The position numbers were made by a program, and so were the translations under genes. Shown here piece by piece: positions 34,355 through 44,628 of a stretch of 64,000 nucleotides of DNA. Origin of the DNA: Candidatus Obscuribacter sp. (GTDB lineage: Bacteria > Cyanobacteriota > Vampirovibrionia > Obscuribacterales > Obscuribacteraceae); assembly GCA_021772095.1 (NCBI GenBank), contig JADYXR010000039.1, forward strand, positions 1-64,000, given 5' to 3'. The notes under the pieces are model-generated. The model made no database searches, was not told the origin of the DNA, and worked only from the letters and a program-made list of their open reading frames with translations. The number at the start of each line of letters is the position of its first letter. The first letter of the stretch is position 1.

Positions 34355-35188
34355 CTACTTCCCGCGCAAATGCTTTTTCGGCGTCGCTTTTGGATCATCA
34401 TCCATAAGAGTTTGAAAAACATCCGAGATATCGTTGTGCTTCACAACGATGGCGCTTTCAGACACCGCTTTGTATGACTGCAGTTGTGCACTAACCGGGC
34501 GAATCGCCTGGTTATCCCACGTTGCGCTTGTGGTATCAAGCACGTCAATAACGCTTACGGTTTTGTTGTATTTAAGTCCGAGTCCGTAACTGTTTCCCTG
34601 AGCGTATTTGTTCAACTTCAATGGAATCCCGTCAGCCGGCGGCAGATCGTAGAGCGCTTGCAGATACATAACGATTTTATTGTCCACGGGCAATTTAGTC
34701 GAGACAATATACTCACCAAACTTACCGTGTTTCAAATCGGCAGGCACACCATTTTCGTATCTGTACGGAAAGGCATAAACAGCCGCGTTCAATCCTTTGT
34801 ATTTCTTCTTCGCCACCAGTGTGCGAGGCCATTTATGCAGAGCTTGATTGTCCATTATGCTAAGTGCGGTTCGAATTCCTGTTTTTGACCACTCCGAAAA
34901 TTTGTGTTTTGAAATCAGTTTTCGTTTATCGCTATAGATGATGGAATCCCACTCTGGCGCCTTGCAGAGGAAACTGTAATCGGTTGTGCGATTGTGCACC
35001 TTGACGTAGTACTGGCTCAGCTCAACATCCAGTGGTCCGTAGAGTCTGTGAGTTTGTCGCAGCACCAATCGTTTTTCTTCAGCGGCGAATGCGTCGGCAC
35101 CAAATACGACACCAGATATGCACGACAAAATCGCAATCGTCAATTTCGCGATCGGTTTTAAATCGAATTGTTTTTTTCCATCCGACAC
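34355..35188 (-). CDS. Exported protein, unknown
   Basis: 277 aa. A signal peptide (LTIAILSCISGVVFGADAFAAEE) follows 13 basic residues. The mature part is rich in Lys, Tyr and Trp (YYVKVHNRTTDYSF, YKGLNAAVYAFPYRYENG) and has no membrane helix. No family is recognised. The basic C-terminus (DDDPKATPKKHLRGK) is notable. It stands alone between + strand genes. Confidence 0.55.
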   Translation of the reverse strand: MSDGKKQFDLKPIAKLTIAILSCISGVVFGADAFAAEEKRLVLRQTHRLYGPLDVELSQYYVKVHNRTTDYSFLCKAPEWDSIIYSDKRKLISKHKFSEWSKTGIRTALSIMDNQALHKWPRTLVAKKKYKGLNAAVYAFPYRYENGVPADLKHGKFGEYIVSTKLPVDNKIVMYLQALYDLPPADGIPLKLNKYAQGNSYGLGLKYNKTVSVIDVLDTTSATWDNQAIRPVSAQLQSYKAVSESAIVVKHNDISDVFQTLMDDDPKATPKKHLRGK

Positions 35189-35450
35189 GATTCACCGCTT
35201 GTTGTCCTTTATTCTTTTATCCCTCATTTCTTCAATCTTGGGAATAGGCGTGTCGTTCTACGCATCAACGAAAACGCCGTAGACCTTCACCGGCATTAAC
35301 ATTAGCTTCCTTCTTTGAACCGCAGTTCTAAAACTTAGAGCCTATTTCCAGGGTCTCATCCGGATAGTTCAGTACTCACTCGACTGACGAATCGAACGGG
35401 ACGATCTTTGCTACCATTTGGAAGCACACGCGAGTTGACAAGGAGTTCTT

Positions 35451-36155
35451 ATGGACGCCAATCCTATCATGCTCATAACGCTGAGCGTCGCGCCCGAGAA
35501 AGAGGGCGAGTTCAACGAGTTTTATCATCACCGTTTTCTGCCGGCGATTTTGGCCACTGCTCCCGAAATCACAACCATTCGGCGCTACGAGGAGCTCAAT
35601 ATCAGCGGTTCTTTGCGCTGGTACAACAATCACTACATCACTATTTATGAGTTTGCAAACAAAGCAGATGTCGCCAAAGCCGACGAAATTTTTCAGCGCA
35701 CTTCGATCAAAGATTTGGTGACTGAGTTCCAAACCTGGAAGACTAACGACCTGCGCAATTTCAGCCGAGTAACCTATATGCCGCGCTGGGAGCACGCCAG
35801 AATGCCGGCTGACGGTCGTTTCGCCAGTCGGCCGTTTCTTCTCTGGTCACTGGAGATGAAACCGGAACTGGACGAGGAGTTTCAGGATTGGTATGAAAAC
35901 CAATATTTACCCTTGCAGGTGGCTGACATTCCGGGGTGGGCCGCGTGCCGTCGCTATTCCAGCGTGGATCGAACACCGACTCGGCACATCACTCTCTTCG
36001 AAGCGCTTGACGAGACTGTTTTGATGAAGTGTTTAAACGACCTGCGCGCGCTGCACCGCACCGGTCAAAATCGAGAGTGGAAACGTCGCGTGGATCCTGC
36101 GGTCGAATGGCACGATGCCACAAGTTTCTCCTGCATCTATCGGCGCCCGGGCTAG
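35451..36155 (+). CDS. Duplicated dimeric alpha/beta barrel protein
   Basis: 234 aa, SD AGGAG. Two halves (about residues 6-115 and 118-230) each resemble a ferredoxin-like EthD/monooxygenase fold (LITLSVAPEKEGEFNEFYHHRFLP, WSLEMKPELDEEFQDWYENQYLP share the same FxxWYxxxYLP helix). Such proteins often act on quinones or small aromatics. It lies 75 bp before the aminotransferase gene, so an operon is possible. Confidence 0.65.
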   Translation: MDANPIMLITLSVAPEKEGEFNEFYHHRFLPAILATAPEITTIRRYEELNISGSLRWYNNHYITIYEFANKADVAKADEIFQRTSIKDLVTEFQTWKTNDLRNFSRVTYMPRWEHARMPADGRFASRPFLLWSLEMKPELDEEFQDWYENQYLPLQVADIPGWAACRRYSSVDRTPTRHITLFEALDETVLMKCLNDLRALHRTGQNREWKRRVDPAVEWHDATSFSCIYRRPG

Positions 36156-36229
36156 CTGCGCGGCCGCGGTTAATGCGAAGTGAGATGCAGAACGATAAAA
36201 TATGCTCGTAACCAAACAGGAGTCGGAAG

Positions 36230-37609
36230 ATGCTGTCCGGAAAATCGACGACAATTGATAGAACTCTTTTAGAAAAGTTGCTGCGGGACGAAGAAGAGAA
36301 ATTCAGAAAAACGCACAAGCAATCTTTTAAACTTTTTGAAAAAGGAAAAGAGCATTTGCTCGCCGGCGTTCCAATGAATTGGATGATCAAGTGGGCGTCA
36401 CCATATCCGGTGTACGTCAAAGAAGCAAAAGGCGCGCATTTCACGGACGTCGACGGGAATCAATACGTCGACCTGTGCCTCGGCGATACCGGTGCGATGA
36501 CCGGTCATTCACCGGATGAATCCACAGCTTTGATAATCGAACAGATTCAGAAAGGCATCACGTTTATGTTGCCTACGGAAAACAGCATCTGGGTCGCAGA
36601 GGAATTGACCCGCCGTTTCGGACTTAAATACTGGCAGTTCACTCTCACCGCTACCGATGCAAATCGTTTTGCTTTGCGATTGGCAAGACAAATCACTGGT
36701 CGTCCATATGTTCTCGTGTTCAACTGGTGCTATCACGGCACCGTCGACGAATCGTTTATCACTCTTGTCGATGGCAAACCACAAGCGCGAAAAGGTAACT
36801 GCGGTCCGCAGGTCGATCCGGTCAAGACCACCAAAGTAGTGGAATTCAACGACATCGAAGCTCTGGAAAAGGCGCTTGCATCCAGAGATGTTGCGTGCGT
36901 TCTGGCAGAACCAGTGATGACCAACATCGGAATTGTTCACCCTGCTCCGGGCTATTTAGATGCGCTCCGCGAGATCACAAAGAGAACAGGAACGCTTCTA
37001 ATCTATGATGAAACTCACACCATCTGCACCGGACCTGGTGGCTACACCGGCAAGCATAATTTAGCACCGGATATGATGACGATAGGAAAACCTCTGGGTA
37101 GTGGCATCCCTGGTGCCGTATATGGTTGCACCGAAGAAGTTGCCCAAAGAATTCGCGAGCATACAAATGTTGAAGACTGTGATACTTCGGGCATCGGTGG
37201 AACACTGGCTGGCAATGCGCTGTCCATCGCAGCAATGAGAGCAACTTTGGAAAAAGTTTTGACAGACGCTGCTTATGAAAAAACTATTCCGCTATGCGAT
37301 CGTTTTGTCAAAGGCGTCGAAGATACGATCAAAGAATACAATTTGCCATGGATCGTAAAACAGCTTGGTTGCCGCGCTGAATACTGGTTTCGCGAGAAGC
37401 CGCCGACCAATGGCGGAGAAGCCGCAGCTGCTGGCGATTACGAACTGGATCGCTACATGCACCTTGCCGCTTTAAATCGTGGAGTGTTGATGACACCATT
37501 TCACAACATGGCGTTGATGTCTCCATCCACATCAGAAGCTGATATCGATCGCCACACCGAAGTCTTCAGAGAATCAGTCCAGCAGCTGCTTGGCGTAAAT
37601 AAGGGGTAA
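36230..37609 (+). CDS. Class III aminotransferase, glutamate-1-semialdehyde aminomutase-like
   Basis: 459 aa. A PLP-dependent class III fold, with the substrate-entry wording [17 protein letters not shown], the PLP loop and the Schiff-base Lys in [18 protein letters not shown] (about residue 285). The closest family is glutamate-1-semialdehyde aminomutase/transaminase; HemL itself lacks the ~30 extra N-terminal residues. Substrate unknown. Its partner RidA begins 5 bp after its stop, and RidA proteins hydrolyse reactive imines released by PLP enzymes. Confidence 0.85.
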   Translation: MLSGKSTTIDRTLLEKLLRDEEEKFRKTHKQSFKLFEKGKEHLLAGVPMNWMIKWASPYPVYVKEAKGAHFTDVDGNQYVDLCLGDTGAMTGHSPDESTALIIEQIQKGITFMLPTENSIWVAEELTRRFGLKYWQFTLTATDANRFALRLARQITGRPYVLVFNWCYHGTVDESFITLVDGKPQARKGNCGPQVDPVKTTKVVEFNDIEALEKALASRDVACVLAEPVMTNIGIVHPAPGYLDALREITKRTGTLLIYDETHTICTGPGGYTGKHNLAPDMMTIGKPLGSGIPGAVYGCTEEVAQRIREHTNVEDCDTSGIGGTLAGNALSIAAMRATLEKVLTDAAYEKTIPLCDRFVKGVEDTIKEYNLPWIVKQLGCRAEYWFREKPPTNGGEAAAAGDYELDRYMHLAALNRGVLMTPFHNMALMSPSTSEADIDRHTEVFRESVQQLLGVNKG

Positions 37610-37613
37610 CTTG

Positions 37614-38009
37614 ATGAAACGCGAAAATATTTCAACCAACACGAAGTGGGAACCGATTATCGGTTATTCGCGCGCGGTGAAAGTCGGAGACCATATATTC
37701 GTATCGGGCACCACGGCCACGGGTGAAGACGGAAAAATTGTCGGCGTCGGAAACGCATACGAGCAGACGGTTCAAACTTTGAAAAATATCGAGACGGCAC
37801 TCAAGCGTGCAGGAGCTGATCTTTCTGATGTCGTACGCACGCGAATGTTTGTGACCAACATCGAGGACTGGGAAGCCGTTGGAAAAGCGCATGGTGAGGT
37901 CTTCAGTGAAATCCGGCCGGCGACGAGCATGCTCGCGGTCAGTGGTTTAGTTTCACCTGATATGCTCGTCGAAATAGAGGCAGACGCGCTAATCTGCTCG
38001 AACGACTAA
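37614..38009 (+). CDS. RidA family imine deaminase
   Basis: 131 aa, starting at ATG 37614 (SD AAGGGGT). RidA/YjgF fold with [15 protein letters not shown], the conserved Arg in VRTRMFV and the C-terminal VEIEADALI. It hydrolyses 2-aminoacrylate-type enamines and imines. It is 4 bp downstream of the aminotransferase, implying that reaction produces an unstable imine. Confidence 0.85.
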   Translation: MKRENISTNTKWEPIIGYSRAVKVGDHIFVSGTTATGEDGKIVGVGNAYEQTVQTLKNIETALKRAGADLSDVVRTRMFVTNIEDWEAVGKAHGEVFSEIRPATSMLAVSGLVSPDMLVEIEADALICSND

Positions 38010-38139
38010 ACCAACTAAACGCAATCTGTGTCTGCGGAGAACACACAAACAGAGGGGTTGAACTAGTGGCGGTGAATGCGATGGTAGCGTTGAACCGAAG
38101 TGAACGAAGAAAAAATCTCTAGAGTCTACGCCAAGATGA

Positions 38140-39681
38140 TTATTGATACGAGCCCCGTTCGACTCGCTCCAGCGCGAATTTCACTTTCGGAACTCTAAAA
38201 CAGATAGGCGGTGAAAACGCACCGATCAAGTCGGTCACCGAATTCGATACCACGTCTCCGCACAGCGATTCGCAAGACTCCAGCGGTATGCCGAGATCGA
38301 TTTCTTGTTTTGTCGATTGTTGATACCAGGTCTGAGTAGACATAGCGCGATCTTGCGGCACACAGTACGCGAGAAACGAATTAAAATCACCAAAGCATTC
38401 TTGCCACGCGCCGGTTAGCTGAGGCTTCGGACAAGCTTTCAGCTTCGCGTACAGGTCCGGTGCTGAGCCATCTCCTGGTTTCAGCTCCACAAGGAACTCA
38501 CTGCCACCGGATGCTGTGACACACGCATTCGAAGCAACATGCATCGGAACTCCGTCAGCAAGAGAACGACCGCCGAGTGATACCAGAGTGTCGTTGACCA
38601 CGGTGGCGACAAAAAATATTCCCTGCACATCGTTTCGATCTTGGACATGAATTCTCCAGTTGCTCTGCACCGGGGAAGACAGGAGATTTCGCATTCCGCC
38701 CGAGAAGCGCGGACCGAAATGCCCGTGCCGATATGTGAGAATTGAAAACAATCCATATGCGCCGTTTGGTCCTAAGCGCTGCAAAGATAATCCGGGTGGG
38801 ACCAGCTTCTCTAATTGATTTGCATCGACGATAAAGTTTATGTATATCACATCCTCAATGTCGCTAATCAACGCGGTCGACGGCAAAAATTCGCCCAGGT
38901 AACGAAGCAGTCGGCTGTTTCCTACCAAAGTAAGAATTCGACCAAGCAAACCAGAACGCGGATGACGCCAGGGTTTCATCTGCCCGTGCAGTCCATCGGG
39001 ACGTGAGCGACGGAGAACAGCTTCCAATACCAGCACCATCCACAGTGCCATCAGGCTGAAGCCAATTCCATTTCCAACACCAATAAGAAGAAGAGATGGT
39101 TGTATGGATTCCGGAAGCAGCGGCGCGGCTGCGGTAAACAACAACAAAGTCCACGTGATTGCAGAAAGCCAGGTCAGGTAACGGTTCCAAGTGCCTGCGC
39201 GTGCGAAAGACCATGTCCAACCGAAAGCCATAATCGCGTACAAAATCGCCGCGATCGAACCAACCAATAGAAACATCTCGCCTTCAAAATCGAGATATGG
39301 TGCCAGTGTTCCGGCGGCAATGCTGACGCTGGCAAGTCGAGCGCCTTCCACGTTCCAAAGGTATTCCGCCGGTTGTTCGACTGCTACGGCGAGAACGGTA
39401 AACAACGTGGTGATGCACGCCGGCATTTTCGGTATCCACGGTGTTTTCAACATCGCAATCGCAAGCAGTAAATCGGACAGCGCACACAAATGCCAGGGCA
39501 ACCAGCCCAGATGCCATAACCACGGGTGGTGCGCAATGTATGTGATTCGAACCTGGTCTGTATTGATTGCCCCGGGCATCGCAGGCATCAACAGCACCGC
39601 CATCGATACCATTGCCACGACATGGACGACCAGCACCACAAGTAGTGAAAATTCTAAAAATCGAGAAGCTCGGGTTTCCAT
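38140..39681 (-). CDS. Membrane protein with DUF2071-like C-terminal domain
   Basis: 513 aa. The first 230 residues have about seven membrane helices. Residues ~270-510 form a soluble domain resembling DUF2071/acetoacetate-decarboxylase-like beta proteins (VDANQLEKLVPPGLSLQRLG, GIFFVATVVNDTLVSLGGR, HVASNACVTASG). The fusion is unusual. No neighbour clarifies it. Confidence 0.65.
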   Translation of the reverse strand: METRASRFLEFSLLVVLVVHVVAMVSMAVLLMPAMPGAINTDQVRITYIAHHPWLWHLGWLPWHLCALSDLLLAIAMLKTPWIPKMPACITTLFTVLAVAVEQPAEYLWNVEGARLASVSIAAGTLAPYLDFEGEMFLLVGSIAAILYAIMAFGWTWSFARAGTWNRYLTWLSAITWTLLLFTAAAPLLPESIQPSLLLIGVGNGIGFSLMALWMVLVLEAVLRRSRPDGLHGQMKPWRHPRSGLLGRILTLVGNSRLLRYLGEFLPSTALISDIEDVIYINFIVDANQLEKLVPPGLSLQRLGPNGAYGLFSILTYRHGHFGPRFSGGMRNLLSSPVQSNWRIHVQDRNDVQGIFFVATVVNDTLVSLGGRSLADGVPMHVASNACVTASGGSEFLVELKPGDGSAPDLYAKLKACPKPQLTGAWQECFGDFNSFLAYCVPQDRAMSTQTWYQQSTKQEIDLGIPLESCESLCGDVVSNSVTDLIGAFSPPICFRVPKVKFALERVERGSYQ

Positions 39682-40177
39682 TCCTCATCCATTGTCAGTT
39701 GTTCAGCACGGTCTGATCGTTGATTCGGTCGTTCGTTCGTCATTCATCCGGTCATTCGTTCAGCCGGTGTAATCGCTCAAACCGGTCGATCGTTCAGTGG
39801 GTCGTTCAGCAAGTGCGTTCAGCCGGTTAGTTCGCATTGGCCTAGCGAGGTTGTTCCCAGATCTCAGCTCTCTTTGCAACATTTTCTGTATGAGAAGTAT
39901 GGTTACGCGCGGTTGTGGTGAACAGCCAAAGAATCACTTCAGCGGTCAATTAAACTCGAAAGCGTCGTTGCAAAGATATGCGAGCCGCGCAAGCACCACT
40001 CCGGTGCACTTTTGACACCACCCGAGAACCGCTTCAATAGACACCCTCTGGCGCTTGGCATCAAGAGCATCGGTAGCCGAAACATTTTACAAATCCAAAC
40101 TGATCGTCTGATATCTTTGCGCGATATCATTATCCGTTGTTTTCAATAGCCTCAAAGTACACAGAGGTACAGGCACT
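39682..40177. other. Repeat-bearing intergenic region
   Basis: No gene is supported. 39700-39835 holds degenerate GTTCATTCGTTCAGCCGGT-like words. The promoter of the 54-aa ORF probably lies near the right end. Confidence 0.4.
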
Positions 40178-40342
40178 ATGGGCGCCGGGACAGGAATTCT
40201 TTATATCGACTTTTTGGTCCGACCTCTTCTGAGGTTCGGATTCAAATTCTATGCAATCGGATTCACGCTGCTGTTCCTGGTCTACGGCTTTATTGCTTAC
40301 AAAGCAATCAAGTCCGCTTACCTGGCAGATCGCGGATATTAG
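40178..40342 (+). CDS. Small membrane protein, 54 aa
   Basis: ATG 40178 with AGAGG about 10 nt upstream. The 54-residue protein has a Gly start (MGAGTGILYIDFLVRPLL) and a clear membrane helix (YAIGFTLLFLVYGFIAY) followed by a basic tail. No family is recognised. Length and topology resemble small membrane subunits. Not in the longest-ORF set because of its size. Confidence 0.55.
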   Translation: MGAGTGILYIDFLVRPLLRFGFKFYAIGFTLLFLVYGFIAYKAIKSAYLADRGY

Positions 40343-40504
40343 ACCTTAAGTCTCACGATTAATAGTGGAACATCATCCGCGGATGGTGCGAAGTTCTGCT
40401 GCGAAGTTCGTTCGCGAGGTTCCGCGGCAAAGTCCTGCGGCAAAGTTCCGCGGCGCAAAGTTCCGCGCGAATTTTCTCCGGGCATTGCAATCAGCCGAAC
40501 CGAA
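40343..40504. repeat. Decayed CGGCAAAGTTCCG tandem repeat
   Basis: About five drifting copies of a 12-14 bp unit (GCGAAGTTC..., CGGCAAAGTTCCG) lie at 40389-40470. No gene. Confidence 0.45.
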
Positions 40505-40945
40505 CTAATGCAAAGATGGCTCGAGTTGAACGAGAGCGATCATGATCGCTTCGCAAAGCGCTTGAGGCTGGTCGGTTCCGATAAAAGTTTTGCTTCCATC
40601 AAGAAGTTCCACTTCCACAGCGTCCAGTCCGTAGACGTTGAACAGCCATCCGTTTCCAACAAAACGAATGCCCCACCCATTGACCGGACTCATGCGTCTG
40701 GGCGCGCAAGCCTTGATTGAAACCAGGGGGATGCGTTTTGCCTGAAACCATTCACCGAAACGCAACGCGATTTCGCGTTCGCTAACGGAGACGGTCAACG
40801 ACCTGAAGGTGCTCATCAAACCTGCGACGAGAGCACCGCCCACCAATTTCATTTTGCCGGGCGCAAGCAGCGCGCCAAACGTGGCAAGCGTGCCGACGCT
40901 GACGAGGGCTCTGGGCGGAACAACTTGCGTATGAGAATAAATCAT
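40505..40945 (-). CDS. Membrane-anchored PH-like protein
   Basis: 146 aa from ATG 40945 (frame open to 40981). Two hydrophobic segments near residues 12-50, then a beta-rich domain (SVSEREIALRFGEWFQAKRIPLVSI, VEVELLDGSKTFIGTDQP) like bacterial PH domains. No family recognised with certainty. Role unknown. Confidence 0.55.
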   Translation of the reverse strand: MIYSHTQVVPPRALVSVGTLATFGALLAPGKMKLVGGALVAGLMSTFRSLTVSVSEREIALRFGEWFQAKRIPLVSIKACAPRRMSPVNGWGIRFVGNGWLFNVYGLDAVEVELLDGSKTFIGTDQPQALCEAIMIALVQLEPSLH

Positions 40946-41046
40946 GCCAGTACTGACACTCCGCACAGAGTTAGTGAACAACTATTCTCAGTATAACTCT
41001 CCAGTCGTATTCAATTGCCCAGGCATGACAAAATATACTCACTGAT

Positions 41047-43212
41047 ATGCCAGATTGGACCTACCAACCGATATTTAAACCGCTGCTTTTTCGCGTCTCA
41101 TCGCGAAAGGCTCGTGACATCATGCTGGGCGCGGTCAGTGGTCTGGCGAATCTGCCGTTTGGAACCAACGTGCTTGATTTCATGGGTCACATGCAGCCGC
41201 ATGGATCGCTTGCCGTTCGGGCGGCGGGGTTTGAATGGCCATGTCGAGTTGGGATCGGTTCGGGTCTTGCTCTGGATGCAGGAACGGTTGTCGCCTTTTC
41301 ACACTTCGGCGTCGGACACATTGAGGTTGGTCCGGTTACGGTATCACCTGTAGTATCATCCGAAATAATTGAAAGAGATGAATCATCGCTTGCAATCACA
41401 TACACAGATCTTCCAGAAAATCCTGGTTTAGACGAAACAATCAAAGTTTTGGTCAAAGCGACGAAGCGGCTCGGTAAAGAGAAACAACCTGGCAGTCCGG
41501 TTCGGGTTGGCGTTCGAATTGCCAATTTACCAGCTAGCTCGTTCGACGATGCAATTCTCGAATATCAAAAGCTTACACAAAAACTTTCAGAGCACTGCGA
41601 TTTTATAACCGTCGACACCCGATGGTGGAGCGAATCTTGGACAGACGAACAACTAACGACTCTGGTCACTACGATCGAGAACGAATTAGAAACTAACAGG
41701 CGGCCTCTATTCATTCTATTGACACCAGATTGCTCGGAAAAATTATTCAAACTCGCACTTCAGTTCGAACATGGTGCGATTGTTCAGGGCTTCGTCGTGG
41801 GCGGCGGAATTTTATCCACCACAGGCGGTGCTCTTTCTGAAGACAGCACTGAACAAAAAAATGAATCTAAACAAAAACGCCGAGTTCACGGACGTCCGTG
41901 CAAAGAACAATCAATCGATTTGGTGAAACGACTTCGAGCTGCCATCCCTGTGTTCAAACCGGCTTCTGGCGAGATTTCTATACTCGACTCATCTGCACCT
42001 GTGCAGCCAATCATAATTGCGTGTGGTGGAATCATCGAACCTCAAGACGCCATCGATTTTGTAAACGCTGGAGCTGATTTAATTCAATTACACTCCGGTT
42101 TAATTTTCTCCGGTCCCGGCTTACCAAAGCGAATCAACGAAAGTTTTTCGTATTACAAACCAAACGGTGCCCACACCACAGGCGGTGCCGCATCAACGCA
42201 GCCAGGATCGCAGCCAGGATCGCAGCCAGGATCGCAGCCAGGATCGCAGATCGATTCGCAAATCGATTCCCCGATCGGTCCGCAGTCCGGCTCTAAGAAA
42301 AATGCGCTAACTGAAGGATGGGTTGGTTTTGCTCTAGTCGCCACCGGACTGATCATCTCATCCTCTGCCGTCATCGTTGTCGGTTTAACAAGAGTGCTTC
42401 TTCCATATGATGAAGCCTTTCTCGGCATCACGATGAATCAAATTCCAGAGATCAACGACAATCTTTTGAAGTTCATGGCGCACGACAGAGTTACTCTTGG
42501 CGGCAGTTCTCTCTCCGGCGCCATCATCTTTTTCGGTCTGGCAATTTTCGGCGTGCGACGAGGACACCACTGGGCATACGTCACTGAAGTGGCCGGGCTG
42601 ATCGCCGGATTCTTAGCGTTTTTCCTCTACCTTGGTTTCAAATATTTCGATCCATTGCACGCCCTTGTCTGCATACTTGTTTTGCCATTTTTCGTTTGGG
42701 GTCTCGTAAATAAACCAAACTTCGTTCCCGACAGATCTCCCAACCTGAAAAACACGATCGCGTGGCGCCGAAGTCTGATCGGTCAACTGTTATTCGTATC
42801 GATCGGCGCGGGTCTGCTCCTGGCCGGCATCACCATAGCTGGTGTCGGATGCTCGACGATTTTCGTGCAAGAAGATCTCAATTTCATGCACACACAACGA
42901 TGCACACTGGCAGACGTCAACCCGCATTTGCTGCCACTGATCGCACACGACCGCGCCTCATTCGGCGGCTGCCTCTGGGCGGTTGGCACCGTCGAAATGT
43001 TGACGTCACTGTATGGTTTTCGCCAGGGCAATCGCTGGGTCTGGTGGACGCTTTTGCTAGGCGGGTTACCCGGATTCATAGCCGTCATGGGCATCCACGT
43101 GGGCATCGGATACACCGACATCATTCATCTTCTGCCAGCGTATATCGCAGTTGCGATGTTCGCAACTGGGCTGTATTGCTCTTACGATTTTCTCTGCGGC
43201 AGCAAAAAGTAG
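41047..43212 (+). CDS. Dihydroorotate-dehydrogenase-like domain fused to membrane helices
   Basis: 721 aa. Residues 1-370 resemble a class 2 DHODH: Arg-rich N-terminus, GSLAVRAAGFEWP, HIEVGPVTV, then the FMN-phosphate end PIIACGGIIEPQDAIDFVNAGADLIQL. The conserved NxSSPNT catalytic stretch of real PyrD is not found, so the enzyme may be inactive or changed. A PGSQ tandem linker (42198-42245) and an Ile/Asp/Ser repeat join it to a C-terminal region with about eight membrane helices. Such a fusion is not known to me. Confidence 0.65.
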   Translation: MPDWTYQPIFKPLLFRVSSRKARDIMLGAVSGLANLPFGTNVLDFMGHMQPHGSLAVRAAGFEWPCRVGIGSGLALDAGTVVAFSHFGVGHIEVGPVTVSPVVSSEIIERDESSLAITYTDLPENPGLDETIKVLVKATKRLGKEKQPGSPVRVGVRIANLPASSFDDAILEYQKLTQKLSEHCDFITVDTRWWSESWTDEQLTTLVTTIENELETNRRPLFILLTPDCSEKLFKLALQFEHGAIVQGFVVGGGILSTTGGALSEDSTEQKNESKQKRRVHGRPCKEQSIDLVKRLRAAIPVFKPASGEISILDSSAPVQPIIIACGGIIEPQDAIDFVNAGADLIQLHSGLIFSGPGLPKRINESFSYYKPNGAHTTGGAASTQPGSQPGSQPGSQPGSQIDSQIDSPIGPQSGSKKNALTEGWVGFALVATGLIISSSAVIVVGLTRVLLPYDEAFLGITMNQIPEINDNLLKFMAHDRVTLGGSSLSGAIIFFGLAIFGVRRGHHWAYVTEVAGLIAGFLAFFLYLGFKYFDPLHALVCILVLPFFVWGLVNKPNFVPDRSPNLKNTIAWRRSLIGQLLFVSIGAGLLLAGITIAGVGCSTIFVQEDLNFMHTQRCTLADVNPHLLPLIAHDRASFGGCLWAVGTVEMLTSLYGFRQGNRWVWWTLLLGGLPGFIAVMGIHVGIGYTDIIHLLPAYIAVAMFATGLYCSYDFLCGSKK
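42198..42249 (+). repeat. 12-bp tandem repeat coding (PGSQ)n linker
   Basis: Four exact copies of GCAGCCAGGATC plus a partial fifth, in frame, encode repeated Pro-Gly-Ser-Gln. It forms the linker between the DHODH-like and membrane parts of the 721-aa protein. The exactness suggests recent expansion. Confidence 0.85.
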
Positions 43213-43390
43213 ACCGCGCATGCGCGCGTAATCAACCCGCACAGTTTAAACGCACCATCGAGCCGAGCAGTTGACCAGTTCAGTCGTTTCTGCGAAGCAA
43301 AAACATCGAAGCATCTTCCATAGCCGTGATTATCTGTTTTGCCGCTGCCATCTTATGTGCGAACTAAAAATAGCACGCACCGCTATCGAA

Positions 43391-43906
43391 CTACTTTTCC
43401 GCACCAGCCGGCTTATTGAAATCATCCCGCGAAAGCACAAGAGTTCCCATGTGCGAGGCATCTTCAGCGGTTATCGCTTTACTGGTTTCAGAACCACCCC
43501 TGATACCATAATTCTTGCCACCATCTATGGGGCTATACTCAATCACGCCCTTAACCAGCGCATCCGGAGTCGCCTTACGTGCCTCTTCAACGTTCGCGAG
43601 CGTTCCAAGAATCGGCCACTCGCCAGTACCCGTAAACGGATTCAACGGCGCCGTCCCAGCTTTCTTCGCCACCGAATCGCCACCAGGGAAATACGATTTA
43701 AAATCATCGTCGATCGCGGTCGGATACATATAAGTGTGGTCTTTGAAATAATTCTCCGCGGCGGTCTGAACAGTTTTCATGTTCACCTTGACCCCGATGG
43801 TCTTAGCCTTCTCGTTGTAATCCATATTGCCGCCACAGCCGGTGACAGCGAAAACCACGGTCAATGCGCCTATCCAGGTTTTGCCAGAGATGCGTTTCAT
43901 TCTCAT
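43391..43906 (-). CDS. Lipoprotein with pilin-like segment
   Basis: About 171 aa from ATG 43906. N-terminal lipobox VTGC follows a hydrophobic run (ISGKTWIGALTVVFA). The mature region begins with a segment (VNMKTVQTAAENYFKDH) like the post-helix region of PulG-type pseudopilins. It ends with polar loops. Function unknown. Confidence 0.6.
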   Translation of the reverse strand: MRMKRISGKTWIGALTVVFAVTGCGGNMDYNEKAKTIGVKVNMKTVQTAAENYFKDHTYMYPTAIDDDFKSYFPGGDSVAKKAGTAPLNPFTGTGEWPILGTLANVEEARKATPDALVKGVIEYSPIDGGKNYGIRGGSETSKAITAEDASHMGTLVLSRDDFNKPAGAEK

Positions 43907-44132
43907 AAACTCCAAAGCTGCTAAACACGAACTGTTACCGTTTAGACCTACCAGCGCCAATACTACAAACTATTTTCCCAGCAGGAACCCAAACCAATTT
44001 AATCCTGCTTATAGGTTACCCCCAATAACTATATCGCTGTCTTTATGTTTGCAACCCCCCGCCATCGACTAGCGTGGGAATGGAGGACTTCCCCGGGAGG
44101 CAACCTCCATCCAATTATATAAGGGCATCAGA

Positions 44133-44471
44133 ATGTACGAAAAGCTCAACCTCCTGGCTAAGTCGATAGTCGCTAAGTTCGCCACGCAGCCCGAAACTGA
44201 CGAGGCGTTCGCGGTGGACACTATCAATCGCCTCAGCCAAATCAGCAATCGCGCGCGGCCGGTTGCTCTTGAAGAAGAGGAAGTGCACCCTGATGGCTAT
44301 ATATCGGGTCGGCTCAAACGTTTGGAGATTCCTGACGATGGTCCCGAGCGCCCGATAACTCACTGGTGCGCCGATACCGGCAGGTATTTGCGCCAGAACA
44401 TTCGCCAGGGCGAGCAACTGTGCGGCGCGGAGAAGAGTTTTGAAATCGATCCGATTTCGAAGCTGCCCTAG
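44133..44471 (+). CDS. Hypothetical protein, 112 aa
   Basis: A soluble, charged 112-residue protein (begins MYEKLNLLAKSIVAKFATQ), with an acidic middle (LEEEEVHPDGYISG). No SD stronger than AGG-type is seen and no family is recognised. Coding is plausible because its frame is long and it is not opposed by any better ORF, though a - strand frame of similar length covers it. Confidence 0.45.
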   Translation: MYEKLNLLAKSIVAKFATQPETDEAFAVDTINRLSQISNRARPVALEEEEVHPDGYISGRLKRLEIPDDGPERPITHWCADTGRYLRQNIRQGEQLCGAEKSFEIDPISKLP

Positions 44472-44628
44472 GGTGCTGCTGCTTGCCAGGTTATCGATTT
44501 CCTGGCAGCCAAACGATAAAATCTGCCGTTCGGCGGCGCCGTTGCGGCGGCATCTTGTATGTCCAAGCAAAGTTAGCTAGCATATGCCAACCTTATTAAT
44601 ATACAAAACAGGTTCGGTTTAACAACAC

